Part shown: positions 33,901 through 45,900 of the stretch, piece after piece
Position numbering within the stretch: the first letter of the stretch is position 1
How the letters are laid out: each line of letters starts with the position of its first letter
Assembly: GCA_027627225.1 (NCBI GenBank)
Contig: JAPFQT010000038.1
Span: 1,426,001-1,490,000 of the forward strand
Length of the DNA stretch: 64,000 nt
From: Congeria kusceri
Lineage: Eukaryota; Mollusca; Bivalvia; Myida; Dreissenidae
Direction: 5' to 3'
Notes under the pieces: model-generated
Told to the model about the DNA's origin: nothing
The model's database searches: none
The model's input: the letters and a program-made list of their open reading frames with translations, nothing else
Made by a program: the position numbers and the translations under genes

Positions 33901-36900
33901 ATTAAGCATTGCACTTGTCCGTCCATTCGTACGTACGTCAGGAAGCTTGTGTTTTGAACTCCTCTTTAACTACTGGGTGGATCGCGCTCAAACTTTCAAA
34001 GTTGAATGACCTTAATGTGTAGTTGATCGTATAGAAAGGAATTCGGGCTGTACAGATTTTTGGCAGAATTATGGCCCTTTATATAGTTGCCTGAAGCTTG
34101 TGTTTTCAACTCCTCTTTAACTAATGGGTGGATCTTGCTCAAACTGTAGATGATGGTGAATAAAGGAATTGTGGCTGCGACAATTTTTGGCAGAATTATG
34201 GCTGTTTGTCTGTTTTTCCACTGTAGCCCCAAAATTTTGTGTTTTCAACTCCTCTTAAAATATTGGGTGGATCTCGCTCAAACTTTCACAGTTGAATGAC
34301 CTTAATGAGTAGATGATCATAAAGAAACTGTTTTGGCTGAGACGAGTTTTGTCAGAATTATGGCCCTTTGCCTGTTTTTCCACTATAGAATATATAGTGC
34401 CAATTATTTTTTTTTAACTGCTCTTTGCATCTCGCTGAATCTTTAACAGTTGAATGACCTAAAAGCGTAGATGATCGTAAAGAATGGAAAAGTGACTGCG
34501 ACCAGTTTTGGCTGAATTTCGGCCCTTTGTCTTATTGTCTACTATTGAATATACATGTATAGTGGATTTGTCTGTGTCCAAACATGTGTTGTGGGGCATT
34601 AGTGTTTGTGACACATTTCTAGTTTGTATAACTTTTTAAAACAAGTACCTGATATTCAAAGCACTTGTTTGTATTTAGCGGAGACAATCTCCATCATCAT
34701 GCGCCAAGTTTTGGTGCAAGGCTGGGGTGGACCAAGAGGGCCTTCAAAAAAAAATAGTTTCCAAACATATTGGTATGTATGGTTTTCTTTTGAATTATAA
34801 GTAAAAATAAATAATTTTAAACTGCCACTCAAATACTTAACAGTTACGGTTACTCCAGTACCTTATGCCCCCACTTCAGAGATTTGCCCTCCCATCTGTT
34901 TTTGTGACATGTTTGGTATCTCTTATTTGACTGTGTCATGCTTTTAAAGATGCTTGGATGTAATTTGGTGTACTTGTAAAAGGCAATTTGACAATTATGC
35001 ATGACATTTTGTTTTTCACTGAAGGTCAAAGGTCATGTCTCTCAAAGAAAATGAAACAAATCTTAATATTGTAATAACTAAAAAAGTACACAAGGCTTTA
35101 TCGTGAAATTTGGTATACACATTGGGCTATATGTTTACTATATGTTCGTCTGTTCATCTATCTTTTGGTTGGTCTGCAACAAATGAAAAAACTTGTGATA
35201 ATGATCATGAAACTTGGTATCACGCATGAACCTAAACTTTTCCAGAGGTCAATTGTCAGATGACTTTTACTTAAAATAGAATTACGCTAACTACTGCAAT
35301 AACTGTAAAAGTACATATAAAGATATAATTGTGAAAACATTGTATGAACATGGAGAGTAACGATATTGTGAGAATGTTTAAAAAATCTTGATACTGCAGG
35401 TTTTTTTCTAAGGCTCGGGGGAAGGGGCCCTAGCCTTCAAATATGGGGGGAAAAAGCGCGTGAAAACCAAATTTGGGGATAATTTTCGTGCGCTGTTACT
35501 CATAGGGGAATGAAATTTCCAGGTATAAGTTTCATTTTTGGGGAAAACTGCATGAATTTAAAGCAAATTTCTGAGGGAATGTAGCCTGTATAAGGCTACA
35601 GCTATAGAATAAAAAAAAGCCCTGTACTGATGATTTGTCAAACAAGAACAGTGCCCGATGCGCGCACATCGCGTTAGATGATTTATGCATGTTCAATGGG
35701 AATACCCCTGTCTCGATTGGACGTCAAATAGAGGCATACCCCACAATTCACTTTATGACGTCACGCACATGGTGCACCTGTATGTTTACTTCCTGAAAAT
35801 GGAGAAGTTTGTGTTCATCAGCATGAAATTCTTAAACACATTAATCGTCAGTATTGGCCAGAAATTTAGAGTTTTTGTTAGTACATGTACTGTACTGATC
35901 ACTGACTAAAGTAAAGGTGAAATGAAAGTTCATTTGGAATGTCCCGACAATTTTAATGGATTTGGACTTGAAAAATTATGGCATGTATGCTCCTTGCAAT
36001 ACTGTCAAAGTCTTGTATTTATGTGGTTTTCATTTCTCTTAGGTTACGGAGTTTTTACAAAAAAAACATTTGCAAAAGGAGAGTTCCTCCTTGAATACAC
36101 TGGGGATCGAATTGACAAGGATGAAGCAAACCGCCTTGAAGAAAACGGAAACAATTTTTTGTTTGGCTTCATGTTTCATGGGAAAATGCTATGGTAAGTG
36201 CAAATGAAAGGGGAGTTTAAATGTTCATTATAATGAGGGCTGTTCCAGGAAAAAATATGATGGCAGGAAGGAACGCCTGTTCAAAAATGGATTACCACCA
36301 ACACAATTATAATTTCCGATACTGATTCCAAAGGTCAACATTACCAACATTACCAATCGGCCAATCAGAAAGTGTACGCAAATGAGCGAGTTGATCATGC
36401 TCTTTCATTGTCTAATTGCATATTCAGATCATGTCGAGCGGATCTGTGGTCTAGTGGAAACACTGGTACCAGAACTCGGGTGGCAGGTTTGATCCTCCGC
36501 TCAACCCTAACCTACTTAAGACGTTAAACCGAGGTGCAGTGTACTAGGTGCTTCACACCGGGCGCTAAAAGACTCAGGGTCATCTCTGGAATGGGGCGTC
36601 TTCTGTATCCACAGTATTCCCCTTACCCAACTAACAAGTCTTCTGGGGGCGATGGCCATATGGGAAATTCCCAGTGCACTTGATAAAAATCTAATACACA
36701 CACAGATCGTGTCAAAAATTACACTTTATTGATGTTAAAATATATAACTACTAATGTGTATCAATAGAGGAGGTATGCAATATGATAACTAGTTGTTACA
36801 TGATTTTTTATTTTATTTGGCTGAGGTAACATTTTAATGAAAGTTTGTGGTAGAAAAGTCCTTTTCGAAAGTGAAACTCTTAAAGTTTTTTTTTTAAATC

Positions 36901-39900
36901 AGCGTTCTTTTCCCTGTATTCATATTAAAAATAAGGATTTTGTTGTCAAAAACACATTTAGTTTGACTTGCTTTATGGCTTGCATACAATACTGAATAGA
37001 TCTACTAGTTTTGACCAAAATATGAAAGAAATTAATTTCTTTTCTCAAGCAAAAGTTGTTAAAAGAATATGAAATAGAAAAAAAAAGTAGAATAATAAAA
37101 TCTCCAATGTTATTTTTGTGAATGTATCAGGAATATGTGTCAGTAAAGTTGTCACTAAAGAACAATATGTATAAATATTTCTTTTGAACAGTAAAACACA
37201 ATTATGTTTAGCACATACAAAATTGAGGCCGGTGAAATTTACAACTGGCTTGTAAATTTTTCCTCTTCGTAGGACAGTCTGGCCTGTAAATTGTGGCAGT
37301 CTTTCGCCATGTCTGTCATTTGTGTTGGCAGATTCAAATCAAGGTTTAGGTGTCTTGAGAGATTTGCAAATTAGAAAAAAAAAAAATAACTAAATTACTT
37401 GATAACAGTAGTAACTTACATTATTTGGCTCCTACCATACAATAATACATACAGTTTGTTTTATAAAAAAAAAAGCCAGAAACTCTGACAAGAACAAGAA
37501 AAGTCAAGCTCACTGTTCTGTGACAGCTGTTGTTATATTAAAGTTATTTAAAATATAAGTAATATAAAAGCAACGTAATGTCTTACTGTTTAAGGGTTGA
37601 TGCTTCTAGAACAACTAGAAACCACCTGGGTGGGTTGGTCAACGATGCAGCAGAAGGAACATTTAAATGCAATAGTAAAATGAAATTAATGATCTTCAAT
37701 AACTATCCACGTCTTTGTTTGTTCGCTGCCCGAAACATTGCTTCTGGAGAAGAGCTACGTTACGACTATGGGGATGATACAAACAATTTACCTTGGAGGA
37801 ATAAAGTAAGGACTATTTTGTATTTTGAAATATAAATGTTTCATTACAGACAATCTTTTGCTATTTTCAGATGTGTTTTATGGGTTTAATTTGTATTAAT
37901 GTTATGATTTCCACACAAAAATCCAATCAAACTCTAAAATCAATACAGAAAGCAATTAAAATGTTAAACACAAAAACAAGAAGAAAACACTCATGAATTC
38001 ATATAATTTTACACTGACACCAACAAATGTCCGCTATATAAAACAAATATCTTCTCTCTGTAACGGATTGTTATTGTCTGGGCCCACATATTTTTAAGCA
38101 CAGTTCATCCACTCGAGGGCTGTTTTGTATGTGTATTTACTATAAATATTTCAGCATAATCAGGAAAACGAAATAGGTAATGTTTTAGCAGTTTCATGTG
38201 TAACTGTTACATTGTGTAAATGATTAACGTTGTGTTAATAGTTAAGAAATAGAAAACCCCACTGAGGGCCCTATGGCATTATAGTGACCAGCCAGGCAGC
38301 CCAAAATTGTATCTTTTCATCCTGAAAGTGTGTATTAATGAGTTTAACAGCACAACAACTTGACAAAAACGATTAAACTCTTTAAAGTACTCATCCAGAA
38401 CATCTTCAAATGTTGAAGTCTTGTGTTTTTATAAAAGTGTTAATATTTCAAATTTTAAATTGTTTTAAAAATAACGGTTTAAAAGTGCCTGCAACAGTGA
38501 AATACAATAAATGCTACTGCACAGTGCAACTAAGCTCTGACTAACCCAGGCGGTGACGTCATTCATGAATATTTAGCATGTGCAGTCCATATAAAAAATA
38601 GTGACAGGTCCATATACTCTTGTTGCTTCTATCGCATTTTACCGAAACCAGTTATAGAGGATAAAGAAGGACAACTTTATAATCTTTGAGAAATAGTAAA
38701 ATCTACTGAGGACGCTATGGTAAAGAGCTACCGGCTAGGCAGCTTTGGTCCATGTACACTTTGTGACTGCCTGGCACTTCAATTCCATTGGAGCTGAAAT
38801 GTTTTTTTTTTTCCATATATTATAATGAACATTTTAACCAGGTGGATCATCATGTGTATAATAGTACAAATGGTTCAAGCAAGTTTCAGAATTTTTTTTG
38901 TCAAAAAACAAAATCCCGATTTGAAAATATTTAGGTACCAAAGTTCCTTGGTTGATACTGTAGCAAGTTTGTTCAAATTAGTTTGATCTGTAAAAAAAAT
39001 GACATGAGATTTTTTGTTTGATATAAATGATGCTTACCTCATTGGTCCATGTACTAAAAATATTGGCCGGTTCATATAATTCTCTTCAATGCTATATGAT
39101 TTTTACATACCGGTCATAAAGATAAAGAAGGTCAATGTATAACATTGTTACGTACGAGCATTAAATGTATGTTTTCGGTTCATTATCCATGTAGTGTTGA
39201 CAAGAAAAAAAGTTGTATAAATCAATTCAAATGCCTTTCTATTTGTTCCTAATAGATTAAAATTTGTGATTAGGTGGACCATGTTGGGTTAAGCTAAACT
39301 AAACAGAAAATCATTTTATTAAAAAAAGACCCTGTTTATTCTAGATGTAAAATTGTTATGCTATAATAGCGACCCTTTTGCTGTTGTTAGGGAAAACACT
39401 AGGGCTCAACACATTATTAAGACCTCTGTGAAAAAAACAAAGCGAAACAACAAATGTCTTTAAAAAATTAAAATTAATATGGAGATGTTATGCTCTAAAG
39501 TAAAGTACATGAGGACCAAAATAATTGTTTGTGTGACTTCCCAGACCCCATAATACACTTTACATGCTCTTAGCGTTACAAATAAAGTTTGCATGCTATG
39601 CCAATGAAGTAAGGTAACATGAACACCATTTCAGTCGTGCAAGACGTCTTTTACTTAATATTTCAATTGCAGGATGATGTTAAGACATTATAAAAATAGA
39701 ATTTACTGGAGAAAAGGATAATTAATCAAAAATAAATGCAAAAAATGTCACCACAAACCTTCTAGTTTTTATTTATGCTTAATATGTTTTATGTGACAAT
39801 GTGTTTATCCTTCTCAGATGATGATGATGACGATGATGACCCTTTCGATGTCGAGAAAGAAAGGGCTACTTCCATGTTCACAAACAAGACAATAGGTACC

Positions 39901-42900
39901 ATTAAACTATTTTAATGTGTGTGTTATCATTAATGATGGCTGTAGACTGTATTAACAAATTAGTGTTTAATTATGGTTATGTTATTTTATTCAAAAATGT
40001 GTATTTCCTTTTCAGACGATGACGAGGATGACGGGGACAATGATGATGACGGGGACGATGATGATGACCCCCCTTTGGATTTCGAGAAAGATGGGGCAAC
40101 CTCCATCGTACCAAATATGACAGCAGGTATTATTTAACTGTTATTGGTTGTTTGTTTTTAAACATTTTGCACTACACTGTATTCACAAATTCCTGTTTAT
40201 TTATGCCTGAATAATTTTATTCAAAATTGTGTATTTCCTTTTCAGACGAGGATGACGATGACGGGGACAGTGATGGTGACGGGGACAATGATGATGACCC
40301 CCCTTTGGATTTCGAGAAAGATGGGGCTACCTCCATCGTACCAAACAAGACAGCAGGTATTATTTAACTGTTATCAGTTGTTTGTTTTTAAACATTTGGC
40401 ACTACACTGTATTCACAAATTCCTTTCTATTTATGGTTATATAATTTTGTGCTAAATTGTGTATTTCCTTTTCAGGCGACGATGATGATGGTGACCATGA
40501 TGCTGATGATGGCGATGACGGGGGCATTGATTATGATGATTACGGGGACGATGATGATGATATTGACAATGATGATGGCCCCCCTTTGGATGTTGAGAAA
40601 TATGGGGCTACCTCCATCATACCAAACAAGACAGCAGGTATTATTTAACTGTTATAGGTTGTTTGTTTTTAAACATTTGGCACTACACTGTATTCACAAA
40701 TTCCTTTCTATTTATGGTTATATAATTTTATACAAAATTGTGTATTTCCTTTTCAGGCGACGATGATGATGGTGACCATGATGCTGATGATGGCGATGAC
40801 GGGGACATTGTTTATGATGATGACGATGATGGGGACGATGATGATGATATTGACAATGATGATGGCCCCCCTTTGGATGTTGAGAAATATGGGGCTACCT
40901 CCATCGTACCAAACAAGACAGCAGGTATTATTTAACTGTTATAGGTTGTTTGTTTTTAAACATTTGGCACTAGACTGTATTCACAAATGAGCTTAAAAAA
41001 ACAAAAGGTCTCTGTCGGAAGGTCCCAATCATTTTGAATCCTTTGCAGGAGGTTTGTATAATTTGGTGCACATTTCTAAAAATAATATGATGTGAAGAGC
41101 ACACAAAGATGTGTTATTGTCTTAAACACAACAAACCTTTTTGTGTTCAGTTATGCATATAAATTTATGCAAAAATTTGTTTTTTATAGATGATGATGAT
41201 GATGATGATGCTTCGAATGTCGAAAAAGAGAGGGCTACCTCCATGTTAGCAAACAAGACAGCAGGTATTATTGGAAATTTTTTTCTGGATTTAAATAAGG
41301 CTATTATGTTTTAGGCATCATTCATCATTTCATCGTTAAAATTTATTTTTCACTTGTGTGTTTTGTGATAATTCTGGGCTAAGTGTGAGTTTAGGCTATC
41401 CATAAAACCGGTTTAAACCCCAAATACTTTGCATTGACTGTTCCAAGACGGTGACCCCAGCTTTAATAAATGTTCATGTTTAATGTTTTGTTGTATGTAT
41501 TTTCTTGTATCGTCGAGGCAATTGGTCACTAGCTTTAAATGAAAGACTACCAGAAGTTCCCCCCAAAAAATAATATTTTTGGAGTTTCATTTTTCCTCAT
41601 AGTTAGCTATGCGGATTTTTTCTAAGGCTCAAAAAGTTTCAGAGTGCTGTTGAATATAGTTGTAGAAAATAGAAGGGTTATTTACCCTACTCCCAGTTTT
41701 AATCAAACCCCTTTTATCCATGATGTAGATATTGAATGAGAATTCATCGCTCATCGTGTTTGTCTCATTTTTGGTCAAGAAACTACTTATTAATCCACCG
41801 TCGCAAAGCGGGAGGGGTATTTTAAGAATGCCCGTTGTCCGTCCATCCGTCAGTCTGTCCCTAACACTTTTGTGTCCGCTCCATATCTCCTATACCCTTT
41901 GACAGATTTCCATGAAACTTGCCGTAAGGGCATTAAGACAATGTGCAGAAGGCATTAGTCAGTTATGCCTGCTCATGGTCAAGGTCGTACTTCAAGGTAA
42001 AAGGTTTGAGCCTCCATTTTCGTGTCCGCTACATACCGTTTGAAGGATTTTTATGAAACTTACTACAAATGTTAAGGGCATAGAACCAATGTGCATAAGG
42101 CATGATTCAGTCATGTTGGCTCAAGGTGAAGGTCATACTTCAAGGTCAAAGGTTTGAACCTCAATTGTCGTGTCGGCTCTGTTTGTCTTATTACCTTTAA
42201 AGGATTTTCATGAAACTTGGCTGAAATGTTAATTTCGTTGAGACAATGTGCAGACGGCATGAGTCAGACAGCTGGCCCAATTTCAAGGTCAAGAGTTACA
42301 GCCTTTATTTTTGTGTCTTCTCCATGTTTCTATACCAATTAAAGGATTTTAATGACACTTGGCTAAAATGTGTAGGAAATTCAGACAATGTGCAGAAGGC
42401 ACAAGTCAGTTATGCCAACTCAAGGTCAAGGTCATACTTTACGGTCAAAAGTTTGAATCTCCATTGTCGTGTCCGCTCAATATCTCTTATACCCTTTGAA
42501 GGGTTTTCATGAAATTTTGTTACAATGTTAAGGTCATTGAGATGATGTGCAGAAGGCATAAGTCAGTTACGCCGGCTCAAGGTCAATGTCACAGTTGAAG
42601 AACACTAATTTACCCTTCATTGCTTTCGTATATGATTCATATCTCCTATACCCATTGAAGGATTGTCATGAAAAGTTTGTCATTTATAAGATGTTCTGAA
42701 GTCATAAGTCACCACTTTAGTGTAAAAGAATGTCAGCCGGGGATGTAGTTGCCTCTTCGACTGCCTTGTTACCATGAAAGAAGTGAGTGGCCTGTACAAA
42801 ATAGCTAGTTGTTTGATTAGATATTTACTCACAGCAATAATAAATGGTATCATTTTTCAGGTTATGCAGGAAAATGTGTCATCAACATACTGTTTTCAGG

Positions 42901-45900
42901 AATGTCAGTTAATTTGGTGAGTCTTCAGAATTTTCATTTTACTTTTACCAGTTTTTAGTCCCCTAACGGTTTCACCATTGCAGGCATTTCCACAGGACTT
43001 TTAAGCACAGTGGCACCCCTGTGCCTGAATTTCCAAATCAGGGGTACCCCTGTGTCTGAATTTCCAAAGAAGGGTACCCCAGTGCCTGAATTTTTAATTC
43101 AGGAACACCCCTGTACCTAAATTTCCAATTATTATCTGTGTATGTGCTTTTTAGCTCACCTGAGCACAACGTGCTCATTGTGAGCTTTTAGGATCACCTT
43201 TTGTCCGTCGTGAATCGTGCGTCGTGCGTCGTCAACATTTACCTTGTTAACACTCTAGAGGCCACATTTATTGTCCGATCTTCATGAAACTTGGTCAGAA
43301 CATTTGTCCCAATGATGTCTCGGCCGAGTTCGAAACTGGGTCACGTGAGGTCAAAAACTAGGTCACTAGGTCAAATTAAAGAAAAAGCTTGTTAACACTC
43401 TAGAAGTCACATTTTTAGTCCATTCTTCATGAAACTTGGTTAGAACATTTGTTCTCATGATGTCTCAGCTGATTTCGAAAATGGTTCCGGTCTGTTGAAA
43501 AACATGGCCGCCAGGGGGCGGGGCAGTTTTCCTTATATGGCTATAGTGAAACCTCGTTAACACTCTATAGGCCACATTTATTGTCCAATCCTCATGAAAC
43601 TTGGTCAGAACATTTGTCCCACTGAAATCTCGGCCAAGTTCGAAAATGGTTCCGGTCTGTTGAAAAACATTGCCCCCAGGGGGCGGGGCAGTTTTCCTTA
43701 TATGGCTATAGTGAAACCTCGTTAACACTCTATAGGCCACATTTATTGTCTAATCTTCATGAAACTTTGTCAGAACATTTGTCCAAATGAATCTCAGCCA
43801 AATTCGAAAATGGTTCCGGTCTGTTGAAAAACATGGCCGCCAGGGGGCGGGGCAGTTTTCCTTATATGGCTATTGTGAAACCTTGTTAACACTCTATAGG
43901 CCACATTTATTGTCCAATTTTCATGAAACATGGTCAGAACATTTGTTCTAATGATATCTCGGCCAAGTCCGAAAATGGTTCCGGTCTGTTGAAAAACACG
44001 GCCGCCAGGGGGCGGGGCAGTTTTCCTTATATGGCTGTAGTGAAACCTTGTTAACACTCTATAGGCCACATTTGTTGTCCAATCTTCATGGAACTTTTTC
44101 AGAACATTTGTTCCAATGAAATCTCGGTTGAGTTCGAAACTGGGTCACGCGAGGCAAAAACTAGGTCATTAGGTGAAATAAAAAAAAATTGAAGACCCCT
44201 TTGATATATTTTAATGAAGCTTAATATGTAGATACATGTACCTAATATCAAGACCTTGCATTATGTTTGTGTTGGGTGGGGTCAAGGTCACAGTTACTAA
44301 AAGTTTTCGCTCAATAACTTGAAAACCTTTCTAGATATTTTAATGAAACTTCATACATAGATATCAGGTGAGCGACCTAGGGCCATCATGGCCCTCTTGT
44401 TTAGCTCTGGAGTAATGTAGAAATTAATATGGGACACATTCAATTAAGAAAAAAGTAGAACCCATTGCCAACTGTGGGTCTATGCCCCTGTGCCTTAACA
44501 AAATCCTGGGGAAAGGCCTGCATTGGTGACAGCAAGAATGAATAAACTCTAGATTTATATTCACCAGCTTTTTAACTAATGCACATGGGTATTTTAGTGA
44601 AGTTGTGGTTGGTGACATCAGTAACCAGGCTGGCTAGCTCAGTTGGTAGAGGGCTGGACTACAAATCTGAAGATTGCAGGTTTGATCCCTGGCCTGGCCA
44701 CATAACTTGTGTGGTGATTGGTCATGAAGTTCTTTCTACGGCCATTCTCCCCCTACCTCTGATTCAAGGAGGGCAGTTGTCAGTTACTTGCATAAGTATG
44801 TGCGCTTAGTACAGTTAAACCAGCTACCCCTGGAAAAGTGTGAGTTGGTTAGCTGACCACCATGATGTGACTGAAATACTGTTGAAACGGCAAAAAATTC
44901 AACAAAACAAACAAACAAACAGACAACATAAGAGTTTTGTGATAATCTGTATAATATGGAGACATCTATGTCGTATAGGCACACATCAGTTTTCACTATG
45001 AAATAATTTAAATGAAAATAAATGTTTGCAAAAATAAGTGTATATTAATATATGTGTGTGTGAAATCCTAAGCATATTATTATCAAATTGTCCTTACATG
45101 AGTATGTTCTGTCAGTGTGCTTCTTATGCTTTATACAAGTATTGAGCAATTTCTTGTATCTATTTTTAAGGGATTTTTCAAGATTTTTCGAACCTGCAAG
45201 CTTGTAACGAGCGCAGAAGAGGCTGATATTCTCGTTCTTCCAGCATGTAAGGCAAATCACAAATACATCATATGTATAAGAAATATAATGGCTATACAGT
45301 TATCAATATATTTATAAATGTTTAATTATAACCAGTGTCATATCCAGTAGGAGTATTATCATGCCTGTTGCTCAATGACATGTAATATAGCAAACTTTCA
45401 TTGCCGGTATTTAACAATTAAAGGGTATCACATTCAACATTTAAACATAATCATGTAGTGTTTTGTCGAAAAATGTTCACAAAAATCGGAAACGTTTAAG
45501 CAGAATTTTAAAGTCACTATCAATGGAATACATTTAAATATGTGATGTTCATTAAATTATTTAACAGTTGAAAAAATTAATTCATTTGAACGTTGTGAGT
45601 CGTTTTCATGATTACATGTATTACTTGCAACATTTTCATCAACAATTTTACTACCAGTTAACCCATTAAGTCTTAAATATAATCTGCAGAAATATATCAT
45701 CTCTACAGTAAATCTGAAACATTCCACATGTGTAGGCATAAGTGTGCAAGAGGAAATTTACAGTTTGTTTTTTTTAATTAATTATTATTACCTCGTAATT
45801 GAAGAGAGAGGGGTATACTGGAGTCACTCTGTCAGTCGGTTTGTTGGTCGATAGGTCAGTCCACATTAAATGTTATAACTTTATGGAGTGAACTTACTCC

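Noticed and set aside
40252..40990. Met/Thr-rich open frames overlapping the acidic exons
   Set aside because: They read the GAT repeats in the wrong frame and run through introns. The Asp frame with phase 1-1 splice sites explains the region better.
43465..44069. Two related 91-codon minus-strand frames
   Set aside because: Each is one or two tandem units of a repeat element; similarity is due to the repeat.
44626..44705. Functional tRNA gene
   Set aside because: A and B boxes are present but the acceptor stem pairs poorly and a SINE body and tail follow.
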